A DNA stretch of 64,000 bases from Akkermansiaceae bacterium (GTDB lineage: Bacteria > Verrucomicrobiota > Verrucomicrobiia > Verrucomicrobiales > DEV007). The position numbers and the translations under genes were made by a program. Each line of letters opens with the position of its first letter. The stretch's first letter is position 1. Location of the stretch: assembly GCA_024233005.1 (NCBI GenBank), contig JACKQE010000001.1, forward strand, positions 186,001-250,000. The letters run 5' to 3'. The notes beneath the pieces were generated by a model that saw only the letters and a program-made list of their open reading frames with translations, did not search any database and was not told where the DNA came from. Below, piece by piece: positions 1-7,430 of the stretch.

Positions 1-1
1 G

Positions 2-538
2 CTGCTCGGCCAGTGTCCCGGCGTCATTCCCGCCGGCAGCAAGGTCCGCGGTCTCGTCGCCAATATTGACATTGGTCCGACGATTCTGGAGGCCGCGGGG
101 CTGACCACGCCTTCCCACATGGATGGTCGCAGTTTTCTTTCTCTCGCCGCCGGCAAGCCGGACGCGGCCTCAAATTGGCGCAAGGAATTGGTTTACGAGT
201 ATTACTGGGAATACAACTTCCCCCATACCCCGACCATCTTCGCTCTGCGCACCGATGAGTACAAGTTCATCCAGTATCACGGCATCTGGGATATCGACGA
301 ACTTTACGACTTGCAGAGCGATCCCGGTGAAACGAGAAACCTCATCTTCGACCCCACCCAGGCGGAACGCATCAAGGACATGCGTCAAAGGCTCGGGAAG
401 CAGCTGGAGGCGGAGGGTGCCAATCAGGTTCCCTTCACCCTGAAACGCAATATGGGGGCGAACCTTCGCCGTTCCAGTGGATCCGGGGCGGCGGAATTCC
501 CGCCGGAGTTGCAGCGGGAGAAAAACGCCAAAGAGTAG
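2..538 (+). CDS. sulfatase, C-terminal part (5' end outside window)
   Basis: The reading frame is open from the first bases of the window to a TAG at 536-538, so the gene begins upstream. The visible 178 residues match the C-terminal subdomain of alkaline-phosphatase-fold sulfatases: an NIDIGPTILEAAG segment, the late MDGRSF segment, then the typical strand block ending IDELYDLQSDPGETRNL, which in this family precedes the final helix. The catalytic CxPSR site and most metal ligands lie outside the window, so activity cannot be judged. Such enzymes normally remove sulfate esters from glycans in the periplasm or outside the cell. The lysine/arginine-rich tail after about residue 150 shows no recognised domain. 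Family assignment is firm; substrate is unknown. Confidence 0.85.
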   Translation: MLGQCPGVIPAGSKVRGLVANIDIGPTILEAAGLTTPSHMDGRSFLSLAAGKPDAASNWRKELVYEYYWEYNFPHTPTIFALRTDEYKFIQYHGIWDIDELYDLQSDPGETRNLIFDPTQAERIKDMRQRLGKQLEAEGANQVPFTLKRNMGANLRRSSGSGAAEFPPELQREKNAKE

Positions 539-598
539 CACGGAGGGATCTGGCGCACCCGCTGCGCCGACCCAGGGAAAGTAAAACTGGGAGCGGAA

Positions 599-1349
599 TC
601 AACCGCCCCCGGGTTCTATTTCGCTGAAATCGGTCACGGCATTCCAGACCCCGAACCCCACATGGGTGACGGACCCAAGGTTACGCTTCAAGGGTGAAGC
701 AAGGGTCTGTCCGTCCGCGTGGATGATGACCTCCTGCTTGGACAAATCGACCTCCACATCCAGTTCGATGACGTGATCCTTTCCTCCCGTCACCTTGACC
801 TTGGCGCCTTTCTGCTGCGCGGTGGGCCCCTCAAGAATTCTGGCTGTGCCCTGCACGAACTGAAACCCGCATTTCACCAAGGAAGTGTCGTCCGGGCCAT
901 CGCCGAAAACAAAAAAACCGTTCTGGTACCAGGGAGGATTGGGGAATCCATCGCAAGCCCTCATTCTGATCTTCCACCGGGCAGTCGTGGAGACCGGCAC
1001 GGAGAGCGCCCGCACCGCCAAGGCTACACCGTCCTCTGCTGCTCCCAAACGGTATCCCAGATCGGAAGCCACCACCTGCCCTCCTGCCACCGAGGCAAAT
1101 TTTTCCGCCAGACTGGCACCTTTGAGCTTTTCCTTGCCGACGGGGGCCATCGCTCCCGATTTGCCTTCAGGAGGAAGACCCATTTTCTCACGGGTCTCCC
1201 GCCGGTAGGCTTCATCATCCGGTTCCAGAGTCTCGGGGAGCACTTCGATGGGTTCGCCGAGGGCCGACTCAAGCCCTTTGCCTTCCGGACCGTAACAGCG
1301 CACCGTCCCATCCTGGCAGGCGAGATAGAGATGTTTTCGCGCCGCCGTG
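599..1349 (-). pseudogene. PQQ/WD-propeller exoprotein, 3' fragment cut at its 5' end
   Basis: The frame gives about 234 residues from an in-frame GTG at 1303, but it reads upstream without a plausible start to about 1349. There it meets IS91-type sequence and in-frame stops. The residues just before the GTG (KHLYLACQDGTVRCYG) look like the last blade of a PQQ/WD-type propeller. After a charged linker there is a concanavalin/LamG-like beta-rich domain (about the last 150 residues, including GFFVFGDGPDD and VTHVGFGVWN), common at the C-terminus of exported planctomycete and verrucomicrobial proteins. I read it as the C-terminal remnant of a larger exported protein whose front was lost in the rearrangement that left the transposase fragment next to it. 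A short expressed protein from the GTG is possible but less likely. Confidence 0.6.
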
Positions 1350-2360
1350 CAGACTTTCGGGGACTACCTCAACTACCATCCCCACCTCCACGTGCTGGCG
1401 GCCTCCGTTCTGGTAGACCGCGAAGGGCGCTTCCACGTGCTGCCTGTATAGTGTATTGAGCCACTCGCGGAACCTTTCCGCCACCGTTTCCTCGCCTTGT
1501 TACGCGACGATAAGCTCATCAGCGAAAGGAAGCTCCGCCAGCTCCTCGCCTGGACCCACAGCGGTTTCAGCCTCGATGCCGGGGAGAAACCCGTCGCGCC
1601 CTACGATGTCGAAGGGAGGAAACGATTGGCGGAGTATTTACTCAGAGCCCCCTTCTCACTCGAAAAAATCACCTGGATCGAATCGACCGGCAAGGTCGTC
1701 TACAGTTCCAAGCGGAGCTGGCACACCAAGCGCAACTTCCAGATCTTCGAGGCTGTCAACTTCCTCGCCGCGACCGTGGAGCACATCACGCCGAAAGGGC
1801 AGCAAACAGTGAGGTATTACGGGCTCTATTCGTACAAGAGCCGGGGAATGGCCGCGAAGAACGGGAGAAAGAGACCGGAAATGGCGGAGGAGAAAAGGCC
1901 GGAGCGGCAGGAGGGACCTCCATCCGGGACTTTCTTTATTTTGCCTGCGCCGGAACCGCGAAGCGGACGCTTCCTCCGACCGCTCTGGCGGGATCTCATC
2001 ATGCGCGTCTGGGGCGATGATCCGCACAAATGCCCTTGCTGCCCCGGAACGATGAAGGTCGATGGGACGATGATTCGGAGGGCTGAAGTCGAGTTCTTTC
2101 TGCGATTGCACGGACTGTCGGAGGCAATCGTCGCCCTGCCGCCTCCGCCCGAACCGCCCTTTGATGTCGAGACGATGGAGCCCATCGAGGTTCCGCCCCA
2201 CGCGATTTGGCGGGACGACTTCGAGGATTTCGGACCGGATCGTTGGGCTGAGGCAGACTCTGCCTGGGAAGCTCCCGACCTCGGCGATGGACGCCGCCTC
2301 GTCCTGTAAGCGCCTGATCCGTTCCCCGAGGAGGAGTGGGCGGTCGCCGGGGTGAACTAA
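1341..2360 (+). pseudogene. IS91-family transposase, truncated and with internal stops
   Basis: In one frame the sequence reads AAVQTFGDYLNYHPHLHVL from 1341, which contains the HUH motif of IS91/IS801-type Y2 transposases. It then meets a TAG at 1449-1451, continues in the same frame through a 270-codon open stretch (1497-2309), passes a TAA at 2307-2309, and ends with a 16-codon acidic tail and a second TAA at 2358-2360. The C-terminal part has the family's VRYYGLYSYKSRGM segment (about 1819-1860) and a zinc-like CPCC motif near 2035. Complete family members are near 400 residues, so roughly the first 130-150 are missing. Two in-frame stops plus the missing front make it non-functional. In life it would nick and rejoin single-stranded DNA for rolling-circle transposition. 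Confidence 0.8.
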
Positions 2361-2389
2361 GGCACCTCCCGCACGACAATCCGGAAAAG

Positions 2390-2421
2390 CCCGCTTGGTT
2401 TCTAAAGCGAAATCAAGCGGG
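2390..2421. other. stem-loop, probable IS91 end hairpin
   Basis: A 12-bp stem (2390-2401 with 2410-2421, one mismatch) encloses an 8-base loop. It lies 29 bp downstream of the last transposase stop. IS91-like elements carry a hairpin near their origin and terminus ends, so this probably marks the element's right end. A simple transcription terminator is the alternative, but no T-tract follows. Confidence 0.45.
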
Positions 2422-2564
2422 AGCGCAATCCCATGCCCTGGTGGTTCGATTTTTCGGCTGCCGGGCTGCGATACCGTCCGGCTTCACGTGAAAATCGTTG
2501 ACTCATCCGGCCAAATCGGGCGACTCTTGCCAGCGATGGCCCCAATCGCCCCCTACCTCCCCCC

Positions 2565-2635
2565 GAACCCCCTCCGACCCCGGGCCTTCGGCGGGTTAGG
2601 AGCCGATGGGTTGAAAAAGGGAATTCCTATCAGTC
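2565..2635. repeat. 71-bp direct repeat, copy 1
   Basis: This matches 4240-4310 in the same orientation over 71 bases with two substitutions (C/T near 2588 and A/G near 2598). It begins GAACCCCCTCCGACCCC and ends in CTATCAGTC. Copy 1 covers the broken 3' end of the ceramidase remnant. The pair brackets about 1.6 kb containing that remnant and the AT-richer aspartyl-protease gene, so it may be a duplicated junction, a dispersed intergenic repeat or a mini-element. Confidence 0.85.
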
Positions 2636-2817
2636 GCTTTCACTTCGCGCCGATGACCGTCCGCGATTATACCGGTGACGTCGTCCGGGGTGATGTCGAT
2701 CTTGGCGACTCCGGCACGAAGATTGGAGCTAGCGGCGAACTGGCCGTCGACGACTTGCTGAGCGAATGCGGGCAAAGCCAGCGTAACCAAAGAAACGAGA
2801 GTGAGAAAAAATTTCAT
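2596..2817 (-). pseudogene. neutral ceramidase-like protein, 5' remnant
   Basis: From ATG at 2817 the frame has a clear signal peptide (MKFFLTLVSLVTLALPAFAQ) followed by NLRAGVAKIDITPDD. That is the N-terminal signature of neutral/alkaline non-lysosomal ceramidase-like hydrolases, and the intact gene at 30353-31723 reads AGVGKVDITP at the same point. Homology stops after about 50 residues, then the frame runs into the 71-bp repeat and ends. Family members are 450-700 residues and all catalytic motifs are missing, so this is a broken gene. Loss of the remainder probably reflects a recombination event at the repeat. Confidence 0.65.
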
Positions 2818-2978
2818 TTCCCGCATTCTGACCGCAGGGCCCAGCAGCAAGACCGGCCAGAAACCACCAACACACCCAACCCAGAGACCACCGGCTAGAC
2901 TCTCACAGCAACTGTTCCAGCCATAGGGGGCACGTCACCACTTTCTGACAAACTTTGCGCGGAGCAATATACGAAGGC

Positions 2979-4148
2979 ATGACTACAATAAAAGCGTCCT
3001 TTCTTAGAACCGTTGGAATTGCGGCAGCGCTATTTGCAATTATCTCCATCGTCAACGGCGATTCAAAAGTTGAATCCACATTTTTTTCTCACCAAATTGG
3101 CCTTCCGCTTTTGCCTGATATTCCCTGCAAATTGGCGGGAAAAGACGCCTGGTGCCAGATCGACACTGGCAGCAGCATGACTATCGTTGATCATCGGTTT
3201 TTGCCAATATTGACTCCGACGAAGAATGATGTGGCGGTGAGCGACTCCCGTGGAAATCAGTTCGAATCAGCCATGTTCGATGCCCCAACCTTGGAAATTG
3301 AATCTTTCAAAGTGCCGATCAATCACGTCGCAGTCCACGATCTTTCCCGCTTTAACTCGTTTACCGGGATGGATCACTCTGTCATTCTTGGGTCCGATGC
3401 CCTCCAGATTGGCGTATTGCTTTTCGACTTCGACTCTGACCGGTTAGCCTTCCTGAAAAAATTTGAGATACCGATCAACTCCGAATGGGAAACCGCTGAC
3501 CTTTCAATCAGCCACTCAGTGCCTTTCGTTCACGTTTCGATTGCCGACAGAGAATACAAATTCTTGATTGATACGGGTTCAAATTCTGAGATCGACTTAA
3601 GTGCTGATCTTTTTGACGCTCTAGTCAGGTCAGACAATCTGCGCGAAGCAAAAGGTATTTCATCACCAACCGTCACTGCTGGCGGTATCGCAGAAGAACG
3701 CGAAGGAGAATTCGTCTCTGGCACGCTATTCGGTCACTCTTTGAAAGGCATTCAAGCCAGCACCACCAAAGGGCCCAACAAATTTGGCATGGGTTTTCTA
3801 TATCGCTACAATTTTGCGATCGATTTCCTGCGAAGAGAAATTCACTTTGACTATCGTGAAAGTTTCAAAGAAACAAAGATTGGACGGGTTCTGGGTCTCA
3901 CGTTTGCCTTCGCAAAAGGAAGTCCCTTTGTCTATGATTTCATGTCCGACGATGAAACAACAAGTCCCGCGCTGGCCGCAGGATTAAAGAAGGGTGACAG
4001 GATCGCGCGACTCGGATCATTGAAGAATGGGGGAATTAATATTGAGTCAATCTATCTGTTTCTCGTGAAAGACTCCCCAGCAGAGATTCCTTTTGAAGTG
4101 ATTCGTGGAGATTCCACCATAAAGTTGACACTCAAACCTCTCCCTTGA
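2979..4148 (+). CDS. exported aspartyl protease-like protein with two DTG sites and a C-terminal PDZ domain
   Basis: The 389-residue protein starts at ATG 2979, preceded by GAAGG; an upstream TTG in frame is less likely. An N-terminal hydrophobic segment (about residues 8-28) suggests export. Two retropepsin-type active sites are visible, IDTGSSM near residue 63 and IDTGSNSE near residue 197, each at the start of a repeated half. This resembles a covalently linked two-lobe aspartyl protease. The last 80-90 residues have a PDZ core (AAGLKKGDRIARLG). The gene is visibly AT-richer than its neighbours and lies between two 71-bp direct repeats next to an IS relic, which suggests acquisition by transfer. 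Protease activity is inferred from family motifs; substrates are unknown. Confidence 0.75.
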   Translation: MTTIKASFLRTVGIAAALFAIISIVNGDSKVESTFFSHQIGLPLLPDIPCKLAGKDAWCQIDTGSSMTIVDHRFLPILTPTKNDVAVSDSRGNQFESAMFDAPTLEIESFKVPINHVAVHDLSRFNSFTGMDHSVILGSDALQIGVLLFDFDSDRLAFLKKFEIPINSEWETADLSISHSVPFVHVSIADREYKFLIDTGSNSEIDLSADLFDALVRSDNLREAKGISSPTVTAGGIAEEREGEFVSGTLFGHSLKGIQASTTKGPNKFGMGFLYRYNFAIDFLRREIHFDYRESFKETKIGRVLGLTFAFAKGSPFVYDFMSDDETTSPALAAGLKKGDRIARLGSLKNGGINIESIYLFLVKDSPAEIPFEVIRGDSTIKLTLKPLP

Positions 4149-4239
4149 TTTTTTGGCGCCTTCTGCCAGTCGTTGCACTGAACTCACCAAAGCGCAATAA
4201 ACGAAGCCCCGGCCAAAACAGAACTGGAATTTGGAAATC

Positions 4240-4310
4240 GAACCCCCTCCGACCCCGGGCCTTTGGCGGGTTGGGAGCCGATGGGTTGAAAAAGGGAATT
4301 CCTATCAGTC
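4240..4310. repeat. 71-bp direct repeat, copy 2
   Basis: This is the second copy of the repeat at 2565-2635, two mismatches over 71 bp, same orientation. It sits in the gap between the aspartyl-protease gene and the glycoside-hydrolase-like gene. It contains the GGAATTCC palindrome and on the minus strand could encode the same short peptide end (RNSLFQPIGS) as copy 1, here without the stop codon. Confidence 0.85.
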
Positions 4311-4414
4311 AGTAAGCCGACGCCCCTCCCATCCAGGAGCAGGGAAGGCGGATGCCGCGATCAGGCCTCCCGCTGATATTGACCTGCCTGTTCATTTCCG
4401 ACACCATTTCCGGC

Positions 4415-7400
4415 ATGTATGAGGTTCGCTTTTCCGCTTCATTCCTGATCACGATCTTTCTGCAGGCTATGTCCACGCGGGCGGAGACGCCACCCGAGCG
4501 TCTGGAATTCACCCGCATGATCGCCCATCTGGCGAACTACAGCGATCCGGACTACCTGAACTTCATTGAGGAAGTCAGCCCGGATCTTGTCCAGCACGGC
4601 TTTTATGGAGCCCATTTCTGGAGTCTGGCTCATACTCCGCAGTATGCCGGCTATCCCGCCCATTTTCCTTTGCAGGGTCTGGAGGAATGCGGAACCTGGT
4701 TCGAGTCACGGAATGCGGCGCTTCATCAACGCCACGTCAGAGTGGTGGGTCATTTCAACGTGGAATTCCTGGTTGGCGAGCCTGACGGACCAGACGGACC
4801 CCGCGGCTTTTTCAAGTTCTACCGCGATTTGTGGAATGAAAAGGAACTGGGACCGAAGCCGGTCTTGGATCCATTGGAGTTCCTGGAGAAGGATGTGGAA
4901 GGCCAACCCATCGTCCAGCAAGCCTACCGCATTGGCGGCATGCATGAGTACTTCGCCTGCCTGCGCAACCCTGCCTGGCAGCAGGTACTCCGGGCCTGGA
5001 TAAAACGCGGAGTGGAACGCGGGGTGGACGGCTTCATCGCGAACTACTTTTACCGGCACAATTGTCTTTGCCGACACTGCCAGAGCGGTTTCAAGGCCTA
5101 TTTGAGAGAGAAATTCAATCCAGGCCAGCTCAAATCACGCTTTGGGATTGTCGATCTGGAGAAGCACCGGTTCCCGGAAATTGTCTGTTGGCACAAACCG
5201 GAGGAAACCACCCCCCTGCGCCAAGAAATGCTTCGCTGGTCGCAACTCTCGAACAAGCAGATTTTCGACGATCTGTTCATCCGCTACGGTCGATCCCTCA
5301 AGCCCGGTCTTCTGACGGCCCAATGGAACCATTTGGGGGACTTTCAGGAGATCAGCGGTGACGAACGGTGTTTTTTGCCTGCGGAGGTCTGGGGCCGCGA
5401 CGAGGATTATCTCTGGTACAGCACTGGAGCGAGCGCCTGTCAGACGGATCTGAAAAACGGTTTCTTCGGTGACGCGACCCTTCAGGCACGGTTCATCCGG
5501 GGGGCTTTCGATGACAAACCGTTCACCTTGGGCAAATACGAGAGCGTGAGAACCCGGACGGCCATCGCCGAGTTGGCGGCCAACGGTGGCGCCCCGATGG
5601 GGCTTTACGCCCGCTTTGAGAATCCCGCGGCCCGGGAAATCTACCGCCAGTATTACCCATTTTTGAAACGTTATGAAGCACTCTACCGGGCAAACCATCC
5701 CCATGCCGAGGTGAAGCTGCTGTTTCCCAGGAAAGCGCTCCATCGGGGGGATACCGGTCCGTTGCAGACCTTCCGCGACAGCGGCAAGGCCTGGCTTGAC
5801 CGACACCTGCTCTTCTCGGTGGAACCGGACGATCTGACGCCCGGGCTTGGTGGATATTACGACACCATCCCTGACGAGGCGGGAAGAAGATTCTCCACTT
5901 TCACCGCGCCGGCCCATGTCAGGGTATCGGCGAACCGCCCAGCCGGGGGCGGTGAAATCGATCTTCATTTTGTGAACTACAACCGGGAGGAGTTGCCGCC
6001 CACCAAAGCAGGGAAACCCAATCCCGGAAAGGGCCCCGAGGACGAAAAACCTATCCCAGTCGGCGGCATCACGGTGGATTTTGCCGTGCCCCCGAACTTC
6101 GTTCCCGGACAAGTCGAATTCATCACCCCCGAACAGCCCGAACCTCGGGAGTTGGCCTTTCAGCTGCGAGACGGCCGACTGGCGTTTACCCTTCCGGAAT
6201 TCCTCGTCTACGGCGTGGCCCGGATGATCGCCGCTCCAGCGGAAAAGCCTCTCCAAGTTGCCGGACTGACGACGGTGTTCCACCGCAATTCGCATGCCGA
6301 GATGTTCCTCGGACGCCTCCTCGAAACGGACACCTTGGACGGCAAAGGGGACCGGGTGCCACTCCACTTGGCGTCCCTGTTCACTGATCAGGTGCCGGCC
6401 AATGACATCAGCCGTGCTCTTGCCGCGGCCACTCCCGGCCTGCAGATCGGCAAGACTGTCCGGGACGCCCTGACGCGGGAGACCGGCACATTGGCAGTGG
6501 ACGGAGTCTTCCTCATCGCGGAGCACGGCGAGTACCCGGAGACCTCCACCGGACAAATAGCCTACCCGAAACGTCGCTTTTTTGAAGAGCTGTTCCGGGT
6601 CTTTGATGAGAGCGGGAAGATCGTTCCAGTGTTTTCTGACAAGCATCTCGCCGACAACTGGATCGACACCCAATGGATTTATGAGGAAGCCAAGAAGCGG
6701 GGGATTCCCCTTATGGCAGGCTCTTCGGTGCCCGGCACGTGGCGATTTCCAGAAGCGGACCTGCCGCGCGGAGCAAAGATCCGGGAGATTGTCGGAGTGA
6801 ACTACGGGAGGCTCGATGCCTATGGATTTCATGCCTTGGAGGCGATGCAATCATTGGCCGAACGACGCGCCGGCGGGGAAACCGGCGTCCGCACGGTCCG
6901 CTGCCTAAGTGGGGAAGATGTCTGGGAAGCCGGTCGGAAGGGTCTTTACGATCCACTCCTGCTCGATGCGGTGACAGCGGCGTTCCGGGAACGCCCCCTG
7001 AAGCCGGGAGAGACCCTCGCTGGTTTGGCCAGGCAGGATCCCACGCTTTTTCACATCGAATATACGGACGGCCTCCGAGTCAGTCTGCTCACGGTCCCCG
7101 GCGCAGTGGCCGAATGGGCCGCGGCTTGGCGCCAGGAGGACGGCTCGGTGAAGGCTACGACATTTGCCACCCAAGAGCTGCGACCCTATTTCCACTTCGC
7201 CCACCTTTTGCACAACATCACCGGTTTCATGCGGACCGGACAGGCCCCCTGGCCGGTGGAGCGCACGGTGCTCACCACAGGACTGCTCGACGCCCTTTTG
7301 ACCTCCCGCCGGGACGGAGGCAAAGAACTGGAAACTCCCTGGCTGGGCCGGATTTCCTACCAAACAACCTGGGACTGGCACCAACCTCCGCCACCACCAC

Positions 7401-7426
7401 CCGGACGCAACATCCGCAATCCATAA
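4415..7426 (+). CDS. large exported glycoside-hydrolase-like protein (GH-A/GH42-like TIM barrel)
   Basis: About 1003 residues from ATG 4415, which gives a good signal peptide (MYEVRFSASFLITIFLQAMSTRA). An in-frame ATG at 4352 has a better ribosome site (GGAAGG) and would add 21 residues. The first half reads like a (beta/alpha)8 hydrolase. NYFYRHNCLCRHCQSGFKAYL, near residue 210, matches the cysteine cluster plus helix seen in GH42-type beta-galactosidases and related uncharacterised clan GH-A enzymes. Later segments (SGDERCFLPAEVWGRDEDY, GGAPMGLYARFENP) fit the barrel's end. The second half has a glutamine-amidotransferase-like or trimerisation-type region and no clear domain. The next gene starts 4 bp after the stop. 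Enzyme class is inferred; the acid/base residues are not assigned. Confidence 0.55.
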   Translation: MYEVRFSASFLITIFLQAMSTRAETPPERLEFTRMIAHLANYSDPDYLNFIEEVSPDLVQHGFYGAHFWSLAHTPQYAGYPAHFPLQGLEECGTWFESRNAALHQRHVRVVGHFNVEFLVGEPDGPDGPRGFFKFYRDLWNEKELGPKPVLDPLEFLEKDVEGQPIVQQAYRIGGMHEYFACLRNPAWQQVLRAWIKRGVERGVDGFIANYFYRHNCLCRHCQSGFKAYLREKFNPGQLKSRFGIVDLEKHRFPEIVCWHKPEETTPLRQEMLRWSQLSNKQIFDDLFIRYGRSLKPGLLTAQWNHLGDFQEISGDERCFLPAEVWGRDEDYLWYSTGASACQTDLKNGFFGDATLQARFIRGAFDDKPFTLGKYESVRTRTAIAELAANGGAPMGLYARFENPAAREIYRQYYPFLKRYEALYRANHPHAEVKLLFPRKALHRGDTGPLQTFRDSGKAWLDRHLLFSVEPDDLTPGLGGYYDTIPDEAGRRFSTFTAPAHVRVSANRPAGGGEIDLHFVNYNREELPPTKAGKPNPGKGPEDEKPIPVGGITVDFAVPPNFVPGQVEFITPEQPEPRELAFQLRDGRLAFTLPEFLVYGVARMIAAPAEKPLQVAGLTTVFHRNSHAEMFLGRLLETDTLDGKGDRVPLHLASLFTDQVPANDISRALAAATPGLQIGKTVRDALTRETGTLAVDGVFLIAEHGEYPETSTGQIAYPKRRFFEELFRVFDESGKIVPVFSDKHLADNWIDTQWIYEEAKKRGIPLMAGSSVPGTWRFPEADLPRGAKIREIVGVNYGRLDAYGFHALEAMQSLAERRAGGETGVRTVRCLSGEDVWEAGRKGLYDPLLLDAVTAAFRERPLKPGETLAGLARQDPTLFHIEYTDGLRVSLLTVPGAVAEWAAAWRQEDGSVKATTFATQELRPYFHFAHLLHNITGFMRTGQAPWPVERTVLTTGLLDALLTSRRDGGKELETPWLGRISYQTTWDWHQPPPPPPGRNIRNP

Positions 7427-7430
7427 CTCC

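Larger units (their letters stand above)
1341..2425 (+). mobile_element. decayed IS91-family (HUH, Y2-type) insertion sequence remnant
   Basis: This is the extent of recognisable IS91-like sequence: a transposase relic lacking its N-terminal third, followed by a 12-bp stem-loop at 2390-2421 of the kind IS91 elements carry at their ends. No terminal inverted repeats or target duplication are seen, as expected for this rolling-circle family. The left boundary is uncertain (about 1330-1355), because the element is fused directly to the PQQ-propeller fragment on the opposite strand. That suggests a deletion took out the element's left end and the front of the neighbouring gene together. Confidence 0.65.

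Noticed and set aside
2395..2898. Plus-strand 167-codon frame over the ceramidase remnant
   Set aside because: It runs through the hairpin, the repeat and the antisense of a clear signal peptide; no protein features.
5135..6850. Long minus-strand open frame (571 codons)
   Set aside because: It is antisense to the glycoside-hydrolase-like gene. No family signature is visible, and the plus strand carries the signal peptide, ribosome site and motifs. High GC content creates long shadow frames.
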